From assembly GCF_004000435.1 (NCBI RefSeq), contig NZ_RBVZ01000001.1:248001-312000 (forward strand): a stretch of DNA of 64,000 bases, written 5' to 3'. A program made the position numbers and the translations under genes. The notes under the pieces are model-generated. The model saw only the letters and a program-made list of their open reading frames with translations, had not been told where the DNA came from and did not search any database. Positions 22,358 to 30,319 of the stretch are shown one piece after another (within the stretch, counting starts at the first letter, position 1; every line of letters starts with the position of its first letter). This DNA is from Alexandriicola marinus (GTDB lineage: Bacteria; Pseudomonadota; Alphaproteobacteria; Rhodobacterales; Rhodobacteraceae).

Positions 22358-23781
22358 GCCGGGCGCGCCAGCTCCCCGTAGAGTTGCGCATAGGCGGCGG
22401 CAGAGCCTTCCCATCCCACGGGCTGCTTCATCGCGTTTCGCTGCATCCTTTGCCAGACATCCGGCACCGCATACAGATCGCAAAGCCGGTTGAACGCGGC
22501 GCGCAGGCTGTCGGCCGTGACCGGCTGGAACTGGATGCCGGTTGCCACGCCCACGGCCATTGCGGCGGGCGAGGCGTTGATCACCGTATCGGCCAGCCCG
22601 CCCGTCATCGCCACCAGCGGAATCGTGCCATACCTCAGCCCGTAAAGCTGGGTCAGGCCGCAGGGTTCGAAGCGCGACGGCACAAGGATCGCATCGCCGC
22701 CGGCAATCATCCGGTGCGACAGCGCCTCGTCATAGCCGATCCTGACGGCCACCGACGGGTGGTTCGCCGTGGTCCTGAGCGCCTCTTCGAAGGTGGGGTT
22801 GCCCGATCCGAGGACGGCCAATTGCCCGCCGCGGGCCAGAAGGTTCGGGAGCGACTCGAGCAGGAGATCGATCCCTTTCTGTTCTGTCAGGCGGGTCACG
22901 ACAACACAGAGCGGGCCTTGCGCCTCGCCCAGCCCCAATTCGCGGCACAGCGCCGTTTTGGCGGCGGCCTTGCCGCGCGGGGTCTTGAACGTCTTGATGT
23001 GCCTGTCCGTCGCCGGGTTCCAGACATCTTCGTCGATGCCGTTCAGGATGCCCGATAGATCGTCGCGCCGATACCGCATCACCCCGTCAAGACCCATGCC
23101 GAAATCCTCGGTCATCAGCTCTTCCGCATAGGTGGGCGACACCGTGGTCAGCTTGTCGGCGGCCATCAGACCGGCCTTCAGGGCCGAGACCTTGCCCCAG
23201 AATTCGAACCCGTCCCGGTCGAACCGGTCAGGATCGAGCCGCAGCTCGGGGATCAGGCTTTCAGCGGCCAGCCCGTGAAACGCGATGTTGTGCACCGTCA
23301 GAACCGTGGCGGGTTTCGGCCCGTCCATGGCAGCGACGTAATCGGGAACGAAGCCCGCCTGCCAGTCGTGGCAATGCAGGATTTGCGGGGTCCAGCCCGG
23401 GTCGGCCCCCATGCCGATCCGCGCCCCGATCCAACTGAGCGCGGCGAAACGTTCGGGATTGTCGGGCCAGTCCCGTCCCGACGTGTCGAGATAGATCGAA
23501 CCGCCCCGGTCAAACAGGTGCGGCGCGTCGATGGCATATAGGCTCAGACCGGCGGCATGACCCGTCAGAATACGGGCCGCCCCGCCGAAAAGGTCGGGCT
23601 CCTCGAAGGCTACTTTCCCGTCCTCGAGGGCGGAAAGAACGGCGGGGTAACCGGGCAACAACACACGCATCTCGGCCCCTGCGGGGGCCAAGGCGGCGGG
23701 AAGCGCGCCCACCACATCGGCAAGCCCGCCCGTCTTGACGAGCGGCGCGCATTCCGAGGCAACTGATAAAACCCTGATCAT
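22354..23781 (-). CDS. glgA: glycogen synthase (ADP-glucose)
   Basis: GT5 glycosyltransferase that extends glycogen chains from ADP-glucose. The 475-residue protein shows the substrate-binding KTGGLADVVGALP near the N-terminus (from residue 16), LTVHNIAFHG, and the C-terminal PSRFEPCGLTQLYGLRYG motif typical of GlgA. The ATG at 23781 fits the family start (MIRVLSVASECAPL). It lies 13 bases after the glgC stop and overlaps glgX at its own end. Confidence 0.95.
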
Positions 23782-23794
23782 CGTCTTGGTGATC

Positions 23795-25060
23795 TCACTC
23801 CAGTTTTGCCGCCCGGGCATCGAGCATATTCTGCGTGATCAAGGTCACGCCCTTTTCCGTCACCCGGAACCACTTCGCGTCTTCGGCGGGATCCTCGCCC
23901 ACGACAAGGCCCTCGGGGATGATGACGCCCCGGTCTATCACCACGCGGCGCAGCCGGGCAGAGCGATTGACGGTGACGTAGGGCATTACGACAGCCTGAT
24001 CGAGAACCGCATAAGAATTGGTGTGCACTTCCGTGAAAAGCAGCGAATTGCGCACTTCGGTCCCCGAGATGATGCAGCCGCCCGACACCATCGACGAGAT
24101 CGCGACACCGCGCCGGTCCTTTTCATCGTGGATGAATTTCGCGGGCGGGACGCTTTCGGAATAGGTCCAGATCGGCCAGTTGCTGTCCCAGAGGTCCAGC
24201 TCGGGTGTGAAATCCGTCAGGTCGATATTGGCCTGCCAGAAGGCATCGACCGTGCCGACATCGCGCCAGTAGGCCGGCGCCTGCGGATCGCTGCGGACAC
24301 AGGAGGTATCGAACCGATGCGCCATCGCCTTGCCGTTGGCCACGATGTCGGGGATCAGATCGTTGCCGAAATCATGGCTCGAATTCGGATTCTCGGCGTC
24401 CCGCTGCAACAGGTCCCGCAGGAACGGCCAGCTGAAGACATAGATGCCCATCGAGGCCAACGCCCTGTCCTCGTCGCCGGGAATGCCCGGCGGATCGGCC
24501 GGTTTTTCAAGGAATTGCGTGATCCGGTCGCCCTGATCGACATGCATGACGCCAAAGGCGGTTGCTTCCATCCGGGGCACGGTCAGGCATCCGATCGTCA
24601 CGTCGGCGCCGGATTCGACATGCTGGCGCAGCATGATCTCGTAATCCATCTTGTAGATATGATCGCCCGCGAGGATCACGACGTAATCCACGTCATAGCT
24701 GTCGACGATATCGATGTTCTGGGTCACCGCATCGGCGGTGCCCTGATACCATGTTTCGTCGCCGCCGCGCTGCGAGGCAGGCAGGATATCGAGGAATTCG
24801 TTGCGTTCGGCGCGGAAGAAGCTCCAGCCCCGCTGACAATGGCGGATCAGCGAATGCGCCTTGTATTGGGTGGCGATCGCCATCTTGCGGATACCGCTGT
24901 TCATCGCGTTCGACAGGGCGAAATCGATGATCCGCGCCTTGCCGCCGAAATAGACTGCCGGTTTCACCCGTCGGTCCGTCAGCTCTTTCAACCGGGACCC
25001 ACGGCCACCGGCCAGAACAAAGGCCATCGACCTGTTCGTCAGTCGTCTGCTCTGCTGCAT
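23795..25060 (-). CDS. glgC: glucose-1-phosphate adenylyltransferase
   Basis: Makes ADP-glucose from ATP and glucose 1-phosphate, the regulated first step of glycogen synthesis. The 421-residue product shows the nucleotide-binding LAGGRGSRL (about 16-24), the [19 protein letters not shown] segment and [15 protein letters not shown] chose the ATG at 25060 because GGGAGG stands six bases upstream; an in-frame ATG at 25090 overlaps the glgB stop but lacks such a site. It follows glgB and precedes glgA in the operon. Confidence 0.95.
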   Translation of the reverse strand: MQQSRRLTNRSMAFVLAGGRGSRLKELTDRRVKPAVYFGGKARIIDFALSNAMNSGIRKMAIATQYKAHSLIRHCQRGWSFFRAERNEFLDILPASQRGGDETWYQGTADAVTQNIDIVDSYDVDYVVILAGDHIYKMDYEIMLRQHVESGADVTIGCLTVPRMEATAFGVMHVDQGDRITQFLEKPADPPGIPGDEDRALASMGIYVFSWPFLRDLLQRDAENPNSSHDFGNDLIPDIVANGKAMAHRFDTSCVRSDPQAPAYWRDVGTVDAFWQANIDLTDFTPELDLWDSNWPIWTYSESVPPAKFIHDEKDRRGVAISSMVSGGCIISGTEVRNSLLFTEVHTNSYAVLDQAVVMPYVTVNRSARLRRVVIDRGVIIPEGLVVGEDPAEDAKWFRVTEKGVTLITQNMLDARAAKLE

Positions 25061-25086
25061 CGTCGTCCTCCCTTTGGTGTCTCCGG

Positions 25087-27282
25087 TCATGATACGGCCT
25101 CGAAGATGAGGGTCGTCAGTGGCGGGACCGTCATTTCCGCCGAACAGGGCTGCCCCTGGTACGGATGCTCCTCCGCATCCACGCCGCCCAGATTGCCACG
25201 GTTCGCGCCGCCATAGGCATCGCTGTCCGTGTTGAGCACTTCGCGCCAATATCCACCCTTCGGCAAGCCCACGCGGTAGCCGTGCCGTTCGACGGGCGTG
25301 AAATTGCAGACCACGACGCAGGGCGGATCGCCCTCGGCGCCGAAGCGGGCGAAACTCAGCATGGAATGTTCCGCATCGCCGCCTTCGATCCAGCCGAACC
25401 CCGACGGCTCGCAATCCCGGGCATGAAGCGCGGGCGTGTCGCGATACAGCCGGTTGAGATCGCGGATCAGTGTCTGGACGCCACGGTGGGGCGGGCGCTG
25501 CGCCGCGTCCCAGTTGATGTCATCGTCGTGGTTCCATTCCTCGGGCTGGGCGAATTCGCAGCCCATGAATAGCAGTTTCTTGCCCGGATGACCCCACATG
25601 AACCCATAATAGGCCCTCAGATTTGCAAATTTCTGCCATTCGTCGCCGGGCATCTTGGCCAGCATCGACCCCTTGCCGTGCACGACCTCGTCATGGCTGA
25701 TCGGCAGGATGAAATTCTCGGAAAAGGCATAATCGATGCCGAAGGTCATCTGGTGGTGGTGATATTTTCGGTAGACCGGTTCCCGCTCGATGTAATCGAG
25801 CGTGTCGTTCATCCAGCCCATGTTCCACTTGTAGCCAAAGCCCAGCCCCCCGGCATCGACGGGGGATGACACGCCCGGAAACGAGGTGGATTCCTCGGCC
25901 ACGGTCATGATCCCGGGATTCTTGCCATAGGCCAGCCGGTTCATCCGCTGAAGAAAGGCGATTGCCTCGTAATTCTCGCGTCCGCCATCGCGGTTGGGCA
26001 CCCATTCCCCGTCCGCGCGCGAATAGTCGCGATAGAGCATCGAGGCCACCGCATCCACGCGCAGCCCGTCGATGTGGTATTCCTCCAGCCAGTAAAGCGC
26101 GTTGGCGACGAGGAAATTCTGAACCTCGGTCCGCCCGTAATTGTAGATCAGCGTGTTCCAGTCGTTGTGGAACCCTTCGCGCGGGTCGGGATATTCGTAA
26201 AGCGCGGTGCCATCGAACCGGCCCAGACCATGTTCGTCGGTCGGAAAATGTCCCGGCACCCAGTCGAGGATCACGCCAAGACCGGCCCGGTGGGCGGCAT
26301 CGACCAGATCGCGGAATTCATGCGGCGGGCCGAAGCGGATCGTCGGCGCATAAAGTCCGATCGGCTGATAGCCCCACGACCCGTCGAACGGAAATTCCGA
26401 CACCGGCAGGAATTCCAGATGGGTAAAGCCCATGTCGCAGGCATATTCGACCAGCTCTTCGGCCAGTTCCCTGTAGGACAGGGGCCGCCCGCCCTCCTGA
26501 TGGCGCCTGCGCCATGATCCCAGATGCACCTCGTAGACCGAAATCGGCTGGTCGCGGCGGTTGCGGGCATCGCGCGCCGACATCCACCCGGCATCCTTCC
26601 AGCCATAGCCCGAGATATCGGCGACGACGCTTGCGGTCTCGGGCGGGTGCTGGGCGCGGAAGGCCACCGGATCGGCCTTGAGAGGTTGCACCACGCCGTC
26701 ATTGCCCATGATCTCGTATTTGTAGGGCGCGCCATCCCCTGCGCCGGGGACGAAAATCTCCCAGATGCCAGAGGTGCCGCGCCGGCGCATCGGGTGGCGA
26801 CGCCCATCCCAGGCATTGAAATCGCCCACGACCGAGACACGACGCGCCGCCGGTGCCCAGACCGCGAAATGCGTGCCACGGATGCCGTCGATTTCCATGA
26901 CATGGGCGCCGAGAGCCTCCCACAGGCGTTCATGTGTGCCCTCGGCGATCAGGTATTCGTCATCCGCCGACAGGACCGGTCCGAAGCGGTAGGCATCTTC
27001 ATAGTCCCAGCTTTGGCCATCCGCGCCGGTGCCGCGCAGATGGTAGGGTTTGGTCCCCGGAACCTTGCCGCAGAACAGGGCGTCCATGAGCCGGGGCAGA
27101 TCATGTTTGCGCCCGTCGACCACGGCGGCAAGCGCATGCGCACCGGGATCGATCGCCGTGACCCACCTGCTGCGCCCGTGGCGATGTGGCCCGAGCACGG
27201 CGAAGGGGTCATCATGGCTCGCGGTCAGAAGTCGCCTGACATCGTCGTCCGGGATTGGCGGCGGGGCAGGGGACGTGCTCAT
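25087..27282 (-). CDS. glgB: 1,4-alpha-glucan branching enzyme
   Basis: Creates alpha-1,6 branches in glycogen. The 731-residue GH13 protein has two N-terminal CBM48-type regions ([10 protein letters not shown] near residue 20 and [20 protein letters not shown] near 140), followed by a barrel with [14 protein letters not shown] (catalytic Asp), [10 protein letters not shown] (catalytic Glu) and [13 protein letters not shown]. Length is the family norm. It is the first glg gene on this strand and starts 38 bases after the upstream kinase gene, so it may share that gene's transcript. Confidence 0.95.
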   Translation of the reverse strand: MSTSPAPPPIPDDDVRRLLTASHDDPFAVLGPHRHGRSRWVTAIDPGAHALAAVVDGRKHDLPRLMDALFCGKVPGTKPYHLRGTGADGQSWDYEDAYRFGPVLSADDEYLIAEGTHERLWEALGAHVMEIDGIRGTHFAVWAPAARRVSVVGDFNAWDGRRHPMRRRGTSGIWEIFVPGAGDGAPYKYEIMGNDGVVQPLKADPVAFRAQHPPETASVVADISGYGWKDAGWMSARDARNRRDQPISVYEVHLGSWRRRHQEGGRPLSYRELAEELVEYACDMGFTHLEFLPVSEFPFDGSWGYQPIGLYAPTIRFGPPHEFRDLVDAAHRAGLGVILDWVPGHFPTDEHGLGRFDGTALYEYPDPREGFHNDWNTLIYNYGRTEVQNFLVANALYWLEEYHIDGLRVDAVASMLYRDYSRADGEWVPNRDGGRENYEAIAFLQRMNRLAYGKNPGIMTVAEESTSFPGVSSPVDAGGLGFGYKWNMGWMNDTLDYIEREPVYRKYHHHQMTFGIDYAFSENFILPISHDEVVHGKGSMLAKMPGDEWQKFANLRAYYGFMWGHPGKKLLFMGCEFAQPEEWNHDDDINWDAAQRPPHRGVQTLIRDLNRLYRDTPALHARDCEPSGFGWIEGGDAEHSMLSFARFGAEGDPPCVVVCNFTPVERHGYRVGLPKGGYWREVLNTDSDAYGGANRGNLGGVDAEEHPYQGQPCSAEMTVPPLTTLIFEAVS

Positions 27283-27320
27283 GATCTGGCCTTTCCTTCA
27301 AGGGGCGGCAGCGGGGGCCG

Positions 27321-27962
27321 TCAGGCGACCCGGAATGTCTCGAGCGTCAGATCGGCGGGCAATGCATGGCCGATGATCGACTGGGCATTGGGGATATCGT
27401 TCTTTTCGGCGCGGCGGGTCGCGGCGGCCCGCGACAGGCCGTGATTCAGCCAGCGTTGTATCAGCCTCGACCGGATTTCCGGCATCGGGACATGAAGGCG
27501 GGCCGACAGGTCCCAGCACGCCGCAAGTTCAGTCCAGGGCGCCCTGTCGTAAAGCAGGTAATTGCCTTCGACGATCACGACCGGACAATCGGGCGGCACC
27601 GAAAGCGCCCCCGCGATCGAGATGTCCCGCTGACGATCAAAGATCGGCAGAACGACCTCCCGCCCCGATTTCAGGCGCTGCACCGCGAGGATGAAGCCCT
27701 CGACATCAAAGGTTTCGGGGGCCCCCTTGCGGTTGAGAAGGCCACGGTCCTGAAGAATGGCGTTATCGAGGTGGAACCCGTCCATGGGAACAACCATGGC
27801 CGGACATTTCTGACCGTTCAACCGTCTGGCGAGTTCACTGGCCAGCGTCGATTTCCCGCTGCCGGGGGCGCCGGCGAGGCCGACGATGATCCGGTCTCTA
27901 CCGGTGCGCATCTCGTGGATCGGGTCCGCCAGAAGGTTCACGTGTTCGGTGATATCTCGCAT
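27321..27962 (-). CDS. P-loop kinase of the uridine kinase/phosphoribulokinase-like group (FrcK-like)
   Basis: The 213-residue protein has a Walker A GAPGSGKST (31-39), a VVPMDGFHLDNAIL substrate loop and VVIVEGNYLLYD. This places it with the small sugar/nucleoside kinases that include FrcK of the Sinorhizobium fructose system. The substrate here cannot be read from the sequence. It sits between a LacI regulator and glgB on the same strand, 38 bases before glgB, suggesting that it phosphorylates a sugar entering the glycogen pathway; that is inference. Confidence 0.75.
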   Translation of the reverse strand: MRDITEHVNLLADPIHEMRTGRDRIIVGLAGAPGSGKSTLASELARRLNGQKCPAMVVPMDGFHLDNAILQDRGLLNRKGAPETFDVEGFILAVQRLKSGREVVLPIFDRQRDISIAGALSVPPDCPVVIVEGNYLLYDRAPWTELAACWDLSARLHVPMPEIRSRLIQRWLNHGLSRAAATRRAEKNDIPNAQSIIGHALPADLTLETFRVA

Positions 27963-28042
27963 GTTCTGTCAGCTGTCTTCCTGTAACGCGTGACACGAAA
28001 CGGTCGGGGCCGCACGGTCAGTTCAACCCTGTCTGTAAGCGA

Positions 28043-28054
28043 TGATAGCGATAA
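28043..28054 (-). promoter_or_regulatory. possible LacI-type operator and -10 upstream of the kinase-glg genes
   Basis: The gap between the LacI gene and the kinase gene contains TGATAGCGATAA (plus strand), an imperfect palindrome around a CG step like those of LacI-family sites, preceded by the direct repeat GCGATGATAGCGAT. Read on the minus strand, TATCAT within it matches five of six bases of a -10 hexamer, but no good -35 is seen. Confidence 0.3.
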
Positions 28055-28085
28055 CTGAAAAGGGCGAAAGGGCTTTAGCGTCGGG

Positions 28086-29138
28086 TCAGACCCGTGCCGA
28101 CCGCAACGTCGATCGCTCGACGAGCAGGGGCTCCGCGACGAAAGCTTCGGGCTTGAGGGAGGGGTCGTCGCGCAGCCGCGCCAGAAAATCGACGCAGTAG
28201 CGCGCGATCTCGGCCCTCGGGAACGCGATGGTCGACAGGTCGATCTCCGGCCAGGCCGACGCCGCCAGGTCGTCATATCCGATCAGCCCGATGTCTTCGG
28301 GCACCGCGCGGCCCGCGGCGCGAACCGCTCCAAGGGCTCCGATGGCCAGCGTGTCGGATGCGCAGAACACCGCGTCGCAGGCCCCTTGGGCCAGAAGGCC
28401 CGCCATGGCGCGGGCGCCGGCGTCCGGGGACCAGCTTTCGGCATGAACCACCCGGTTCGGGAGGCCCAGCCGGTCGAGCGTTGTGGTGAACCCGTTCGCG
28501 GGTTCCCGGAAATGACGTGTTCCTTCTGGCCCGGCGATCATCGCGGGGGCGACATAGCCGCGCTCTGCGAATGTCGCGGCGGCCAGCCGCGCGGCCAGTA
28601 TGTCGCGCACGCCCGCCTGTGCGGCGGCCGGGTCGGCGCTGTGGGCCTCGAAGGCATGGGCATAGCGGATGCCAGATTTCTGGACGCCCTGCACGAACCG
28701 TCGCGACAGGCCGGGCGACAGCAGAAGCAGCGCTTCGATCCCGTAATCGTGCACGATGCGCTGGATGTCCTCGAAGCTTTCCTGACCTTCGGAATTCAAC
28801 AGGATCGGGATCAGCCCATGGCCCTTCATCGCGCGGGTCGCATGATCGAGCAGGTCAAGGAGGCCCGGGTCCGCGAAGCCATCCGCCACGATACCCACGA
28901 GCCCGCTTCTGCCGCCGGCCAGCCCCGCGGCCATGCGGTTCGGGCGATAACCGAGGCCTTCGGCCGCCTCGATCACGCGGGCGCGCAGCGCGTCCGAGAT
29001 CGGCGAGCCGGGCGTGAAGGCGCGCGATACCGCCGCCGGCGATACGCCCGCGTGCTCCGCGACCTCGCGCAAGGTCGTCTTTCCATTCGAGGTGCCTTGC
29101 CTCTTTCGACGCGTGGCGCCGACTGCTCCGTCTGCCAT
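28086..29138 (-). CDS. LacI-family transcriptional regulator
   Basis: A 350-residue repressor-type protein: N-terminal helix-turn-helix (about 20-66, TTLREVAEHAGVSPAAVSRAF, then a hinge region GYRPNRMAAGL) and a periplasmic-binding-protein-like ligand domain ending in PEDIGLIGYDDL..AWPEIDLSTI. Such proteins usually sense a sugar or sugar phosphate. Its position directly upstream of the kinase and glg genes suggests it controls them. An Arg/Lys-rich N-terminal tail of about 18 residues precedes the HTH, so a later start is possible. Confidence 0.88.
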   Translation of the reverse strand: MADGAVGATRRKRQGTSNGKTTLREVAEHAGVSPAAVSRAFTPGSPISDALRARVIEAAEGLGYRPNRMAAGLAGGRSGLVGIVADGFADPGLLDLLDHATRAMKGHGLIPILLNSEGQESFEDIQRIVHDYGIEALLLLSPGLSRRFVQGVQKSGIRYAHAFEAHSADPAAAQAGVRDILAARLAAATFAERGYVAPAMIAGPEGTRHFREPANGFTTTLDRLGLPNRVVHAESWSPDAGARAMAGLLAQGACDAVFCASDTLAIGALGAVRAAGRAVPEDIGLIGYDDLAASAWPEIDLSTIAFPRAEIARYCVDFLARLRDDPSLKPEAFVAEPLLVERSTLRSARV

Positions 29139-29265
29139 GGCCGACCTTTCCCGGGGGCCTCATTTTGGTGTCAGGTTGCACATTCTGCGCCGCTTTCGCA
29201 AGCTTCGACACCTCCATCCGGTTGAAGATGGCCCGCAAGCCACATATCGAAGGGGTATGGAACCC

Positions 29266-30216
29266 ATGCAAGACACCCGGAGCAGGGTCGGTCCGATGCT
29301 GCGTCTTTTCGGCGGTGCAAAGGCGCTCTGGTCGGTCTACCTTGCCGCGGAACGCGCCAATCTGACCCTGATTTCGGCCGGTGTCGCCTTCTTCGGCATG
29401 TTCGCGATCTTTCCCGCGATGGCGGCGCTGATCGCGATCTTCGGGCTGGTCGCGGATCCGGCCGTCGTCGAGACGCAGCTGGAATTGATGCAGGATGTCA
29501 TACCCGCCGAAGCGTATAATCTGTTCCATGCGCAGTTGATGCGCCTTCTGGGCGCGCGCAGCGAGACGCTTGGGTGGGCAACCGCGCTGTCGACGGGACT
29601 TGCGCTATGGTCCACTCGCGCCGGGGTGGCGGCCTTGATGCGCGGGCTGAACGTCATTCATGGTGGCCGGAACCGGAGCGGGCTGAGGCATTATGCCGTG
29701 GCACTGATGCTCACGATCTGTCTGATCGGGATCGCGGTTCTCGCGCTTCTGGTCGTGGTTGTGTCGCCGATCCTTTTGGCGTTCCTGCCGCTGCCGGTGG
29801 GCGTGGGGCTGTTGTTGTCGGCGGTGCGCTGGCTGGCTGCGCTGTTCATTCTGATGGCGGCGCTGGGCCTGCTCTACCGGTTCGGTCCCAACCGGGCCGA
29901 TCAGCGAACGGCCTGGATCACGCCCGGTTCGATATTCGTTGTCGTTACATGGCTGATCGCGTCGATGGGGTTCTCTGCCTACCTGTCGAATTTCGGCAGC
30001 TACAACGAGGTATACGGGTCGATCGGCGCAGTCGTGGCAATGATGATGTGGCTTTATATCAGCACTTATCTCGTGCTCTTCGGTGCGGTCCTGAATGTCG
30101 AGCTGGCCTCGGCAGGCCTGAACAGGGCAACCTCTGACCCGCCTGCCAACGAAAGTGATGCAAAACGGACTCACACCTCCGATGATCCGGCGTCGCATCG
30201 CGGGGCGGAGACGTAG
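29266..30216 (+). CDS. YihY/BrkB-family membrane protein
   Basis: The 316-residue product is a YihY/virulence factor BrkB family membrane protein (formerly and wrongly called RNase BN) with about six hydrophobic segments and the family signature ISAGVAFFGMFAIFPAMAALIAIFGL. Other landmarks are GLALWSTRAGVAALMRGLNVI and YRFGPNR. Its function is not known. I chose the ATG at 29266 because AAGGGG lies about ten bases upstream; an ATG at 29257 sits too close to that site. It is divergent from the LacI gene. Confidence 0.82.
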   Translation: MQDTRSRVGPMLRLFGGAKALWSVYLAAERANLTLISAGVAFFGMFAIFPAMAALIAIFGLVADPAVVETQLELMQDVIPAEAYNLFHAQLMRLLGARSETLGWATALSTGLALWSTRAGVAALMRGLNVIHGGRNRSGLRHYAVALMLTICLIGIAVLALLVVVVSPILLAFLPLPVGVGLLLSAVRWLAALFILMAALGLLYRFGPNRADQRTAWITPGSIFVVVTWLIASMGFSAYLSNFGSYNEVYGSIGAVVAMMMWLYISTYLVLFGAVLNVELASAGLNRATSDPPANESDAKRTHTSDDPASHRGAET

Positions 30217-30276
30217 ACGTCAACTTTTCTGTAGAAATCGCTCCGTCTTGTGGCTAACGTCAGGTCAAACAACGTG

Positions 30277-30302
30277 CCGCGCGGCTAAACGCGACGGTTT
30301 TT
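30277..30302 (+). terminator. hairpin plus T-run just before the adhesin gene
   Basis: CCG-CGCG and CGCG-A-CGG pair into a seven-base-pair stem with a one-base bulge and a GCTAAA loop (30277-30297), followed by five T residues. It has the form of an intrinsic terminator. It could end the yihY-type transcript, but it lies only 17 bases before the adhesin start, so a transcript initiating in the gap would also have to pass it; it may be an attenuator. Confidence 0.5.
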
Positions 30303-30319
30303 GAGGCGGAGTAGTTGGT

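Noticed and set aside
25060-25090. The earlier ATG at 25090 as glgC start
   Set aside because: It overlaps glgB neatly but has no ribosome site, whereas the ATG at 25060 has GGGAGG at the right distance.
23735-25216. A 493-codon plus-strand frame over glgC
   Set aside because: Antisense shadow of glgC, no motifs.
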